Shown here in pieces: positions 6,578-14,907 of a stretch of DNA of 23,905 nucleotides. Origin of the DNA: Chersky-840 sp036511675 (GTDB taxonomy: Bacteria > Actinomycetota > Acidimicrobiia > Acidimicrobiales > UBA8190). The notes below the pieces were generated by a model. That model was not told the DNA's origin. It searched no databases and saw nothing but the letters and a program-made list of their open reading frames with translations. Where the stretch lies: assembly GCA_036511675.1 (NCBI GenBank), contig DATCBU010000053.1, positions 1-23,905 of the forward strand, in the 5' to 3' direction. Each line of letters starts with the position of its first letter. The stretch's first letter is position 1. The position numbers and the translations under genes are program-made.

Positions 6578-7582
6578 ATGAGCTACCAGGCCGAATACAT
6601 CTGGATCGACGGGACCGAGCCGTCCCCGCTCCTCCGGAGCAAGACCCGGATCGTCGCCGACGGCAAGGAACCCGGCATCTGGGGCTTCGACGGCTCGAGC
6701 ACCAACCAGGCGTCGGGGGACGACTCGGACTGCGTCCTGCGCCCGGTCTTCAGCTGCCCCGACCCCCTGCGCGGCGCCAACGACAAGCTCGTCATGTGCG
6801 AGGTCCTGCTCACCGACTTCACCCCGCATCCCACCAACACCCGGGCCGCCTGTGCCGCCGCGGCCGAGAAGTACGCAGACCAGGAGCCGTGGTTCGGCAT
6901 CGAGCAGGAGTACACCTTCTTGGAGGCGGGGCGCCCCCTGGGTTGGCCCGCCAAGGGGTTCCCGGCGCCGCAGGGGCCGTACTACTGCGGTGTGGGCGGC
7001 GACAAGATGCCGGGGCGCGACATCGTCGAGCGCCACACCTTGGCGTGCATGGACGCGGGGCTCGGCATCGAGGGCACCAACGCCGAGGTGATGATGGGCC
7101 AGTGGGAGTTCCAGATCGGCGTCCTGCCACCCCCCATGATCGGGGACCAGCTCTGGGTGGCGCGCTGGCTGCTGTTCCGCATCGCCGAGGACTTCGGGGT
7201 CTTCGCCACCCTCGAGCCCAAGCCCGTACTGGGCGACTGGAACGGGGCGGGCGCCCACACCAACTTCTCCACCAAGGCCATGCGCGAGGAAGGTGGGTGG
7301 GACGCCATCATCGCCGGCTGCGAAGCCCTGGGGAAGAACATCGACGAGCACGTGAAGAACTACGGCGTGGGCATCACCGAGCGCTTGACCGGGGCCCATG
7401 AGACCGCCCACTGGTCGACGTTCACCTACGGCACCTCCGACCGTGGCGCCTCGGTCCGGATCCCGTGGGCCGTGGCCCAGGACAAGAAGGGTTGGCTCGA
7501 GGACCGTCGCCCCAACGCCAACATGGACCCCTATGTGGTGAGCGGGTTGGTGGTCAACACGATCTGCGGAGCCGCCGTCTGA
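6578..7582 (+). CDS. glnII: Glutamine synthetase type II (eukaryote-like)
   Basis: I place the start at ATG 6578 (MSYQAEYIWIDGT), which has GGGAGGA upstream and gives 334 residues, the GSII length; a longer open frame upstream has no family match. The enzyme makes glutamine from glutamate, ammonia and ATP as a decamer in the cytoplasm. Characteristic segments are WGFDGSSTNQA (35-45), the metal ligands in EQEYTF (Glu109, Glu111), NAEVMMGQWEFQIG (Glu170, Glu177), the ATP/ammonium region GDWNGAGAHTNFSTK (219-233), RLTGAHETAH (269-278), and DRGASVRIP with LEDRRPNANMDPYV near the end. Most relatives read VMPGQWEFQ where this has VMMGQWEFQ. GSII is not adenylylated like GSI, so control is mainly transcriptional, in keeping with the phased motif upstream. 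The 3' end overlaps the convergent channel gene by 52 bp. Confidence 0.96.
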   Translation: MSYQAEYIWIDGTEPSPLLRSKTRIVADGKEPGIWGFDGSSTNQASGDDSDCVLRPVFSCPDPLRGANDKLVMCEVLLTDFTPHPTNTRAACAAAAEKYADQEPWFGIEQEYTFLEAGRPLGWPAKGFPAPQGPYYCGVGGDKMPGRDIVERHTLACMDAGLGIEGTNAEVMMGQWEFQIGVLPPPMIGDQLWVARWLLFRIAEDFGVFATLEPKPVLGDWNGAGAHTNFSTKAMREEGGWDAIIAGCEALGKNIDEHVKNYGVGITERLTGAHETAHWSTFTYGTSDRGASVRIPWAVAQDKKGWLEDRRPNANMDPYVVSGLVVNTICGAAV

Positions 7583-9402
7583 TCCTGCGTGGTGGTCTGC
7601 GACGGGTCGGTGGTGGCGGCGGACTGGTCACGCCGCAGCACCCGCAGGATCTCGTCGTAGGGCCCGAGTAGATAGGCCTGGTCGCCCCCGGCGAAGCGCG
7701 TCCCCCGGCGCGGGGGGTGCTCGAGGGTGCCGTCGCCGTCGGCCCGCCGCAGGGCGATGACGCGGGTGCGCGCCGAGAGGTCCTGCATGGCGAGTCCTTC
7801 CAGCCCGCCACCGGGTGCCACCCGGGCCCGGCCCACGAGGAACGGCTGCTGGTCGACATAGAAGGTCCCCAGGACGTCGAGGCCCAGGGCGGCCCCCACG
7901 AACCACGGCGCCGCCAAGGCCGAGGTGGACCGCACGTGACGGAACCCGAAGTTCCGCTCCATCATGTGCGCCAGGTTGCGGTCGAAGACCCGCAACACCA
8001 CCGGCACCGCCTCCCATCGCTCGGCCAGGGCCTCCCGCACCGACAGGCCCGTCTCGATGTTGGTCAGGTCCGCGCTGGTGAGCACGGCCACTGCCGAGGC
8101 GTCGAACAGGTTGACCATGGTGTGGGTCTGGCGCTGGGTGGCGTCGGCCACCACCACGGGGACGCCCAGGGCCCGGGCCCTTGCCAGGTACCGGTTGTTG
8201 TCGTCGCGCTCGACCACCACCACCCGCCGCCCCCTGGCCAGCAATCCCTCCACCACGCGGATCCCCACCGACCCCAGCCCGATCACTACCACGTGGCCCA
8301 CCATGCCCGGCACGCGCCGGCGCCCCAGGGACTGCTCGATGCGCCGGGAGACCAAGATGTTGGTGAACAGGGCGAAGGCGGTGGTGACCAGGGTCACGCC
8401 CACCACGATGAAGGCGATGGCGAAGGCCTGGAGCCACGCGCTCTGCGCCGCGAAGGAGTAGTCGCCGAAGCCCACCGTGGCCACGGTCTCGACCGTGAAG
8501 TACACGGACTCGAGCACACCCGGATGGGCATGGGTGGCGGGGTCCACATAGGCGAGGTGCAGGACCACGGTGGCGCTCACCACCAAGCCCAGCAGGCCGA
8601 CCAGCACGAACACGAGTCCCTTGGCGTTGGTCTGCATGACCCCCGCCACGCGCCGGCGGAGGGTGCGCAGCAGCGGCACCCTGAGCCGTGGGGTGCTCGA
8701 GGCCGGGGGCACGTGCACGCCGGCGCGTGCGAGCTCGTCAATGGTGCCCAACACCGCCACCCTGTCGCCTTCGACGACCGGATGGTCGCGTCCGGGGCAC
8801 AGCTCCATGTCGCTGCCGTCGTCGGGCATGATCGCCACCGGCGCCAGCGTGCCGAAGTGTCCCCGGAACGTGGGGTTCATACCGCCGTGGGGGCCGGCGA
8901 CGACCTGCACCACGGCGAAGCGCTCGCCGCCCAGCTCCAGCTCGTGCGACCGCAGGCCCAGACACGCTTCCACGAAAGACGGCGCGGCCAGATCGGCGAC
9001 GTCGAGGACACTGCCGGAACCGGTCACCCGTTCGAGGGCACGACCCACCGACGGGTTGGCCAGCTGCACCACGAGGCGGACGTCGGGACGGAGCTCGCGC
9101 ACCCGCAGGGCGATCTCGAGGGTGGCCAGCTCGTTGGTCTCGGTACAGATCACCGCCAGGGCCCGGTCCAGGCCCGCCTCGGCCAGCCCGTCGCCCAGAT
9201 GGGCGCTGCGGTGCACGTGGGGGACGCCCCAGCCCTGCACCACCCGCGCCAGTCGGAGGTCGGGATCGTCGTCCACCACGACCACGGGCACGTCGCTCAG
9301 GTGCAGCTGCTCCACCGTGCGCAGCCCCGCCCCCTTGAGACCGCACACGATGACGTGCCCGCCGGCACCCCAGGCACCGGACCCGGGCAGCGCCGCGGTC
9401 AC
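7531..9402 (-). CDS. RCK-pore-RCK potassium channel / TrkA-type NAD-binding protein
   Basis: Starting at GTG 9402, four bases after the zwf stop, the product has 623 residues. Order of parts: an N-terminal Rossmann (TrkA-N/RCK) domain GGHVIVCGLKGAG (14-26) with the acid tip VVVDDD, an RCK-C-like region to about 230, a membrane unit (263-285 and 325-350) flanking a pore loop with filter TVGFGD (309-314), and a second Rossmann domain GHVVVIGLGSVG (369-380) with VVVERD, then a second RCK-C-like end. Most prokaryotic RCK channels begin with the membrane part and place RCK domains after it; here one precedes the pore. It is predicted to gate potassium by nucleotide or ion binding on both cytoplasmic sides of the sequence. 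The last 16 codons lie antisense to the glnII end. The start is uncertain because the ribosome site is weak. Confidence 0.87.
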   Translation of the reverse strand: MTAALPGSGAWGAGGHVIVCGLKGAGLRTVEQLHLSDVPVVVVDDDPDLRLARVVQGWGVPHVHRSAHLGDGLAEAGLDRALAVICTETNELATLEIALRVRELRPDVRLVVQLANPSVGRALERVTGSGSVLDVADLAAPSFVEACLGLRSHELELGGERFAVVQVVAGPHGGMNPTFRGHFGTLAPVAIMPDDGSDMELCPGRDHPVVEGDRVAVLGTIDELARAGVHVPPASSTPRLRVPLLRTLRRRVAGVMQTNAKGLVFVLVGLLGLVVSATVVLHLAYVDPATHAHPGVLESVYFTVETVATVGFGDYSFAAQSAWLQAFAIAFIVVGVTLVTTAFALFTNILVSRRIEQSLGRRRVPGMVGHVVVIGLGSVGIRVVEGLLARGRRVVVVERDDNNRYLARARALGVPVVVADATQRQTHTMVNLFDASAVAVLTSADLTNIETGLSVREALAERWEAVPVVLRVFDRNLAHMMERNFGFRHVRSTSALAAPWFVGAALGLDVLGTFYVDQQPFLVGRARVAPGGGLEGLAMQDLSARTRVIALRRADGDGTLEHPPRRGTRFAGGDQAYLLGPYDEILRVLRRDQSAATTDPSQTTTQDQTAAPQIVLTTNPLTT

Positions 9403-9406
9403 CGCA

Positions 9407-10855
9407 TCACGGGTTCGGGTGCTGACGCCAGCCGCGCTCGAACGGCAGGCGCCATGAACGTGGCGCGATGAGGTCCTGGATGGCCGACGGCCCCCACGAC
9501 CCGACCCGGTAGAGCTGGACCTCGGGAGGCGACTCGAGCAGCGGGTGCGACACCTCCCACAGCCGTTCGATCCCCTCGGCGTTGGTGAACAGGGTCTGGT
9601 CACCGCTCATGGCGTCGTGGATGAGCCGTTCGTAGGCCTCGAGCACGCTTTGGGCGTGGTCGGTCTCGTGCAAGGCGAACTGCAGGCTCAGCTTCTCCAG
9701 CTTCATGCCCGGCCCCGGTTTCTTGCCGTAGAACGACAGTGACAAGCGCGACGAGTCCGCCAGGTCGAAGGTGAGATGGTCCGGGCCGTGGGTGCCCACG
9801 CCCGAGCCCGGGGGGAACATCGACTTGGGGGGCTCTCTGAAGGCGATGGAGACGATGCGCGCCCCCTCGGCCATCTCCTTGCCGGTGCGGAGGAAGAACG
9901 GCACCCCGGCCCAGCGCCAGTTGTCGATCTCACAGCGCAAGGCAATGAACGTCTCGGTGTCGGAGTCGCGCGCAACTCCTTCGCTCCACCGGTACCCCTC
10001 GTACTGGCCCCGAACCACCTGGGCCGGGTCGATGGGGCGAAGGGACCGGAACACCTTGTTCTTCTCCTCGCTGATGGCCCGGGGCTCGAGGGCCGTGGGC
10101 GGCTCCATGGCCACGAAGGCCAGGACCTGGAAGAGATGGGTGACCACCATGTCCCGGAAAGCCCCGGTCTGCTCGTAGGTCCACCCCCGCGAGCCGATCC
10201 CCAGTGTCTCGGGGACGTCGATCTGGATGTGGTCGATGTGCTGGCGGTTCCAGATCGGCTCGAACAGCCCGTTGGCGAACCGGAAGGCCAGGATGTTCTG
10301 GGCCGCCTCTTTCCCCAAGAAGTGGTCGATCCGGTACACCTGCTCCTCGTCGAAGACCTCCTGCACCACCGCGTTGAGCCGCCGGGCACTCGGGAGGTCG
10401 GTCCCGAAGGGCTTCTCCATGATGATGCGGGCCCGCTCGGTGAGCCCGGCGTCGGCCAGGGTCTGGACCGCCACACCGGCGGCGGCCGGGGGGATGCTCA
10501 GGTAGTGCAGCCGACGCGCCTCGCCCGCCAACTCGTCCTCGGCGGCGGCCACGGCTCGGGCCAGTCCCACCGAGCCCTCGGAGCCGGACACGTAATGCAG
10601 GCACCGGCTGAAGCGGTTCCAGTCCTCGTCGGTGACCTCCCCGCGCGCGAACTCGTCACAGGCCTTGCGGGCCAGGTGGCGATATTCCTCGTCGTCGAGC
10701 TCGTCGAGGGCGGTGGCCACGATGCGGCACTCGGGAAGCAGCCGCGCCCGCGACAGATGGAACAGCCCCGGGAGGAGCTTGCGTCGGGCCAGGTCGCCGG
10801 TGCCCCCGACGAGCACGATGACGTGCGGTGCCAGGGTGTCGTGGGCCTCGGTCAC
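9407..10855 (-). CDS. zwf: Glucose-6-phosphate 1-dehydrogenase
   Basis: The enzyme oxidises glucose-6-phosphate to the lactone with NADP or NAD, the first step of the oxidative pentose phosphate pathway. With GTG 10855 as start it has 482 residues, the usual size. Landmarks: coenzyme loop VGGTGDLARRK (16-26), EKPFG (147-151), the substrate motif RIDHFLGKE (175-183, normally RIDHYLGKE), and GAFRDMVVTH with the catalytic base His240. A longer frame up to GTG 10993 adds Arg-rich residues not seen in the family. The chosen GTG lacks a ribosome site of its own; instead a 12-codon ORF with a good site ends on it as GTGA (listed separately). The potassium channel gene follows after 4 bp. No opcA, tal or tkt lies nearby, unlike the common actinobacterial arrangement. 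Confidence 0.93.
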   Translation of the reverse strand: MTEAHDTLAPHVIVLVGGTGDLARRKLLPGLFHLSRARLLPECRIVATALDELDDEEYRHLARKACDEFARGEVTDEDWNRFSRCLHYVSGSEGSVGLARAVAAAEDELAGEARRLHYLSIPPAAAGVAVQTLADAGLTERARIIMEKPFGTDLPSARRLNAVVQEVFDEEQVYRIDHFLGKEAAQNILAFRFANGLFEPIWNRQHIDHIQIDVPETLGIGSRGWTYEQTGAFRDMVVTHLFQVLAFVAMEPPTALEPRAISEEKNKVFRSLRPIDPAQVVRGQYEGYRWSEGVARDSDTETFIALRCEIDNWRWAGVPFFLRTGKEMAEGARIVSIAFREPPKSMFPPGSGVGTHGPDHLTFDLADSSRLSLSFYGKKPGPGMKLEKLSLQFALHETDHAQSVLEAYERLIHDAMSGDQTLFTNAEGIERLWEVSHPLLESPPEVQLYRVGSWGPSAIQDLIAPRSWRLPFERGWRQHPNP

Positions 10856-10890
10856 CGGGGTGGGCCCATGGGAACGGGGAATCGTGTCAT
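10852..10890 (-). CDS. Candidate 12-residue leader ORF coupled to zwf
   Basis: ATG 10890 follows GAGGAA by 8 bases, an ideal ribosome site, and encodes MTRFPVPMGPPR before TGA at 10854-10852. The TGA overlaps the zwf GTG start as GTGA, the classic arrangement for termination-reinitiation. The peptide is Pro- and Arg-rich (four prolines, two of them adjacent), so stalling is conceivable. Nothing but position and ribosome site supports translation. Confidence 0.4.
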   Translation of the reverse strand: MTRFPVPMGPPR

Positions 10891-11030
10891 GGCTCTCGTT
10901 CCTCGCGGCGGCCGGCCCAGGACGGCCCCGGGCGTCCCCAGACGCATGTCCGGAGCCGACGCTACGGCGTCTTCGTGTCCGCCACGTTGCCACCGTTGGT
11001 GCATCGTGTAAACGACCCTGGTCCCGGGCG

Positions 11031-11048
11031 GGGCCCTGACGTCGGCCC
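11031..11048 (-). terminator. Weak hairpin after the GH92 gene
   Basis: GGGCC and GGCCC pair around an 8-base loop, 9 bases past the stop of the mannosidase gene. It is short and lacks a T-run, but sits where a terminator between GH92 and zwf would be expected. Confidence 0.22.
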
Positions 11049-11056
11049 GGCCGCGC

Positions 11057-13522
11057 TCAGTTGGCCGGGAACGAGGGAGGGGCGTCGGCCGGGGCGGCGC
11101 CCCAGGCCGTGTCGGGGGACCTCCCCAGGGTGAAGTCGAGCCGGGCCCCGGTGCCGAAGACGGTGGCCGGCAGCCACGGGCAGTCGTAGGGGGTCGCCGT
11201 CGGCGCCCTCGGCGTTGTCGGGGCGCCCGGCGTCGTCGTTGGGGTTGGCATCGTCGTGGCGGTCGTCGTTGCGGCGGGGGCGCTGCAGGGGTCGCCGGTC
11301 GGGACCAGCGCGGCGAGGTCGAGGCTCTGGACATAGGGGGTGGCGGGCGACGCTCCGGGCGCGTCGATGACGATGGACGCCCCGTCGCCGAGGGTCATTG
11401 TGATGTGGGGGAACAAGGGGCTCCCCAGCACCAGCTCGCCGCGGCCCGGGGTCTCGGGATAGAGGCCCATGGCCCCCCACACGTACCACGACGACATCGC
11501 CCCCAGGTCGTCGTTGCCCGGCTCCCCGTTGGGCGTGGGCCCGTACAGCGTGGTGACGATTCGCCGGACGACGTCCTGGGTGCGCCATGGCGCGCCGGCG
11601 TAGTCGTATTCCCAGGGGATCCCGAGCGACGGTTCGTCCCCGGCCCAGTCATAAGGCTGCTTGCGTCCGGCGTTGAGCTGGGTGAAGAACGTGTCGAGCT
11701 TCTTCACCACCGCACCGTTGCCGCCCAGCGCGTCGAACAGACCCCGGAGGTTCTGCGGGACGCTCCAGGTGTACTGGATGGCGTTGCCCTCTTCGAACCC
11801 GGTCTGGCCGATGCCGGGCAGGGGCGAGCGTTGGAAGGCGGGGCCGGGAGGGAACGTCCCGTCGGCCCGGCGCCCAGCCAGATAGCCGGTGGCCGGGTCC
11901 ACCAGGTTCTGCCAATTCTGCGCCCGCACCGAGAAGGCCCGCGCCAGCGAGGTGTCGCCGGCGGCCTGCGCCATTTGCGAGATGGCGAAGTCGTCGATGG
12001 CGTATTCGAGGGTCTCGGACGCGCCCACCGTGTAGGGGAGCGAGGTCAGGTCGAAGGTGTCGGCGGGGACGTATCCCGTGGACAGGTAGCGGGACAGGTC
12101 CTGGCGCTCGAAGTGGTGGTCGGTGGTGAGGTCGGGGTCGGTGGCTCCCCGGACCATGTCGGCCAACGCCTGGGACACGTCGAAGCTCCGGGCCCCCAAG
12201 GCATAGGCCGACGCGATGAAGGCGTCGGCGGAATCCCCGTTCAACTGGGCGGCCTCGAGATTGGCCACGGGCCACTTGGGCAGGCCGACGCCCTGGGCGG
12301 CATCGGCGAGGAGGGAGGTCACCATGTCACTGGTGCGTTGCGGCACCAGCAGGGCCAGCAGCTGCACCTCGCTGCGGTAGATGTCCCACCCTGAGAAGTT
12401 GGCGTACTGGGTGTAGCCCTGGGCCACGTGCACCTTGTCGTCGAACCCGAGGTAGTCGCCGTTGGCGTCGTCGAAGACACTGGGCTCGAGCAACGAGTGG
12501 TAGAGCTCGGAGTAGAAGGTGCGCTCGTCCGCGCCGGAGCCGCCGTCGACCCTGATCTGTCCCAGGAGCGCGTTCCACGTGGCGTTATCGCGTCCCCGCA
12601 GGGCGCCGATATCCCAACCGGGATCCTCGGCGTCGATGTTCGACCGGGCGTCGGCGACACTCACGAACGACACCCCGACCTGCAACTGCACCACGCGCCT
12701 GGTGGCGGAGGAGCGCACGTAGGCCCCCGACTGCGCCGAGGAGCTCGTGCGGGCCCCGGCCCTCACCGTCGTGGCGTGCCAGGTCCCGAAGCTCTCGAAC
12801 GGCGAGTCGAACCGGGCCACGAAGTAGAGCCGGTAGTCGCCCGAGGTGCCACAGAAATCTCCGCTCACCACCGACCCGTCCACCTCGCGGTCCCCCACCA
12901 CCGTCACCGCGGAGCGCGTGGACCCCGCCGCACTGTCGGCCACCTTGAACAGCACGTTGGCGGTCCCGGTCCCGGGGAAGCTGAAACGACCCAACCCTGC
13001 CCGGGTGGTGACCGCCAGCGCCACGCGCACCGGTGGACGGCCCAAGGTGACGGCGTAGTTGCCGGGGCTCGCCTCTTCGCTCGCATGGGAGAACGGCGCG
13101 CTGGTGGCGGCGGGATCGGTCCCGATGGCCCCCACCGTGGGGAGGATGGGGATGTCGCCGTAGACGGCGCAGCCCGGACCGCTCATGTGCGTGAGGCTGA
13201 ACCCGCTGATGGCGGAGTCCCGGTACGCGTACCCCCCTCCCGACGTCCGGTCCGGGGTGGTGTCGGGGCTCCACTGCAGCATCCCGAAGGGCATGTCGGC
13301 ACCCGGGAAGGTGTCGATGCTCCCCACGCTCTTTCCGCCTACCCCGGTGCCGACGAACGGGTCCACCAGCGCGCTCGGTGTCAGACCCCGGGGTGACACC
13401 GGGGGTGCCGTCGTGGTGGGGGCCAGGCGTGGTGACGACGGGCCGCACCCGCTCAGCACCCCGACCGACACCGCCGCCACCAGGGCCGCCGGGAGAAGGC
13501 CCCGGCGCCCGGCGTGTCTCAT
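11057..13522 (-). CDS. GH92-family alpha-mannosidase lipoprotein
   Basis: The start ATG 13522 is fixed by an ATGA overlap with the upstream oxidoreductase; the product has 821 residues. A signal peptide ends in lipobox LSGC (Cys26), so the enzyme should be anchored on the cell surface. GH92 enzymes are calcium-dependent inverting exo-alpha-mannosidases. Visible motifs: DPFVGTG (54-60), FPGADMPFGMLQWSPDT (72-88), GFSLTHMSGPGC (107-118), SGWDIYRSE (377-385), FEEGNAIQYTW (576-586, with the presumed general acid Glu578), IPWEYDYAGAPWRTQ and GNDDLGAMSSWYVWGAMGLYP (669-689, presumed base Asp). A Thr/Pro-rich insertion (about 750-778) interrupts the C-terminal beta domain between Cys746 and Cys781. 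Likely substrates are mannose-bearing glycans such as actinobacterial mannolipids, fungal mannan or glycoproteins; specificity is not readable. Confidence 0.93.
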   Translation of the reverse strand: MRHAGRRGLLPAALVAAVSVGVLSGCGPSSPRLAPTTTAPPVSPRGLTPSALVDPFVGTGVGGKSVGSIDTFPGADMPFGMLQWSPDTTPDRTSGGGYAYRDSAISGFSLTHMSGPGCAVYGDIPILPTVGAIGTDPAATSAPFSHASEEASPGNYAVTLGRPPVRVALAVTTRAGLGRFSFPGTGTANVLFKVADSAAGSTRSAVTVVGDREVDGSVVSGDFCGTSGDYRLYFVARFDSPFESFGTWHATTVRAGARTSSSAQSGAYVRSSATRRVVQLQVGVSFVSVADARSNIDAEDPGWDIGALRGRDNATWNALLGQIRVDGGSGADERTFYSELYHSLLEPSVFDDANGDYLGFDDKVHVAQGYTQYANFSGWDIYRSEVQLLALLVPQRTSDMVTSLLADAAQGVGLPKWPVANLEAAQLNGDSADAFIASAYALGARSFDVSQALADMVRGATDPDLTTDHHFERQDLSRYLSTGYVPADTFDLTSLPYTVGASETLEYAIDDFAISQMAQAAGDTSLARAFSVRAQNWQNLVDPATGYLAGRRADGTFPPGPAFQRSPLPGIGQTGFEEGNAIQYTWSVPQNLRGLFDALGGNGAVVKKLDTFFTQLNAGRKQPYDWAGDEPSLGIPWEYDYAGAPWRTQDVVRRIVTTLYGPTPNGEPGNDDLGAMSSWYVWGAMGLYPETPGRGELVLGSPLFPHITMTLGDGASIVIDAPGASPATPYVQSLDLAALVPTGDPCSAPAATTTATTMPTPTTTPGAPTTPRAPTATPYDCPWLPATVFGTGARLDFTLGRSPDTAWGAAPADAPPSFPAN

Positions 13523-14352
13523 CCGAGAAAGCGCGCCGCGAACTGCCCCAGGGACTCGGGCACGTCCCGGGTCCGGGCCCACGGCGCCACGATGACCCGG
13601 TCAACGCCAGCGCTGGACAGTCCCTCGACGTCGGCGTCATCGGTCACGGTGGCACCCACGGTCACCGAGAAGCGGCCCGACGCGCCCGACGCGGCGCGCA
13701 GGTCGTGCAGCGTCGCCACATGGGCCCGGGCCGATTCCGCCGAGTGGTTCAGGCCGATCCACCCGTCGTGGCGCGCCGCGCGTCGCAGCGCCGCGGGCGA
13801 CTCCCCACCGATCAGGACGGGCGGATGGGGCCGCTGGACCGGCTTGGGCTCGAACATCACGGCGTCGAAGTCGAAGAACCGTCCGTGATGTGCCACCTGC
13901 TCTTCGGTCCACAGCCGCCGGCACACCTCGAGCGCCTCGTCGAGCCGGGCTCCGCGCCTGTCGAAGTCGAGCCCCGCCACGTCCCACTCCCCCCGCAGCC
14001 ACCCGGCGCCGATGCCGAGCTCGAGGCGCCCCTCCGACACCACATCGGCGGTCTGGACGGCCCGGGCCGAGGTGAAGGGATGGCGCAGACCCAGGTTGTA
14101 GACGTGCGTTCCCAGTCGGACGCGTTGGGTGCGCCCGGCCAGGAACGACAGGTAGGCGAAGACATCGAACACCGGCGTCGAGGGGGGCACGGGGGGATGC
14201 TCGGCCCCCGCGAACGGTGACCCGGCCATCTCCACGGGCAGCACCAGGTGCTCGGGGAACCACACCGATTCGAACCCGAGCTCGTCGGCGGCGGTCACGG
14301 CCTCGAGGAACATGCTGGGATGCATCCGACCCAGGGCGATACCGAATCGCAT
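13519..14352 (-). CDS. LLM-class (luciferase-like) F420-dependent oxidoreductase
   Basis: A 277-residue TIM-barrel protein starting MRFGIALGRMHPSMFLEAVT at ATG 14352; a GTG three codons upstream is an alternative. Family features are FESVWFPEHL (27-36), RLELGIGAGW (109-118), the FEPKPVQRPHPPVLIGGESP stretch (167-186) and GWIGLN. In actinobacteria this group usually uses deazaflavin F420 for hydride transfer, though FMN members exist. Substrate is unknown; relatives act on ketones, alcohols or fatty acid derivatives. Its stop overlaps the start of the GH92 gene (ATGA), and it lies 28 bp after the thioesterase, so all three are likely one transcript. Confidence 0.88.
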   Translation of the reverse strand: MRFGIALGRMHPSMFLEAVTAADELGFESVWFPEHLVLPVEMAGSPFAGAEHPPVPPSTPVFDVFAYLSFLAGRTQRVRLGTHVYNLGLRHPFTSARAVQTADVVSEGRLELGIGAGWLRGEWDVAGLDFDRRGARLDEALEVCRRLWTEEQVAHHGRFFDFDAVMFEPKPVQRPHPPVLIGGESPAALRRAARHDGWIGLNHSAESARAHVATLHDLRAASGASGRFSVTVGATVTDDADVEGLSSAGVDRVIVAPWARTRDVPESLGQFAARFLG

Positions 14353-14380
14353 GGCCGGCACGCTAACGCCGGGAGGACGA

Positions 14381-14899
14381 CTACGGCGTGTCGTCGCGAG
14401 AGAGGAGGAACGTGCCGGTGGACCGGCTGACGAGCCGGCCCTGGTCGTCGCGCGTGGTGGCCTCGCCGTAGGCGACCTGCCGGGCCATGCGCACCACGTC
14501 GCCGCGCACCGTGACGGGCTCGCCCAGCTTGGCGGGGCGCATGGTCTCGGTCTTCATCTCGAGGGTGCCCCGGGTCCGGTCACGCCCGGGGAGCGCGGCG
14601 TTGATGGCGAAGTTCATCGAGGCATCGAGGATCAGCGAGTGAATGCCGGCCTGGGCCGTGCCGTGGGGGTTGCAGGCCAGGGCGGTCGGGGTCCAGGTCC
14701 CCTCCACCCACCCCAGGTCCTCCCCGTCGACGCCGTACGAGGTGAACGAGGCACCCACCAGCCCGATCACCTCCATGCCGCCGTTACCCAGCCATCGGTC
14801 CATGTCCTTCACGCGCCCCGTCACGACGCCAACCGTAGCGTCGGGTGGGCCGCCCCCCGGGAAGCCGATGACGAACTCCCTGGTCAGCGGGGGCATCAT
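14381..14899 (-). CDS. PaaI-type hotdog thioesterase
   Basis: The 172-residue product carries the hotdog helix NPHGTAQAGIHSLILDASMN (77-96) and the following strands typical of PaaI/YbgC thioesterases, which hydrolyse acyl-CoA. The usual HGG at the start of the helix reads Gln83-Ala84-Gly85 here, while Asp92 sits where many relatives have the catalytic acid. No ribosome site precedes ATG 14899 (or the adjacent ATG 14896), so a leaderless mRNA is possible. It is divergent from a thiolase gene, which suggests joint control of acyl-CoA metabolism. It begins the minus-strand group thioesterase, LLM oxidoreductase, GH92. Confidence 0.82.
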   Translation of the reverse strand: MMPPLTREFVIGFPGGGPPDATVGVVTGRVKDMDRWLGNGGMEVIGLVGASFTSYGVDGEDLGWVEGTWTPTALACNPHGTAQAGIHSLILDASMNFAINAALPGRDRTRGTLEMKTETMRPAKLGEPVTVRGDVVRMARQVAYGEATTRDDQGRLVSRSTGTFLLSRDDTP

Positions 14900-14907
14900 C
14901 GGGAGGA

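Noticed and set aside
7717..9471. Long plus-strand open frame (584 codons) opposite the potassium channel gene
   Set aside because: Antisense to recognisable RCK and pore motifs; no family signature and His/Gln-rich translation typical of an antisense frame.
10856..10993. N-terminal extension of glucose-6-phosphate dehydrogenase to GTG 10993
   Set aside because: The 46 extra residues are Arg/Gly-rich and unlike the family, with no ribosome site; enzyme homology begins right after the GTG at 10855.
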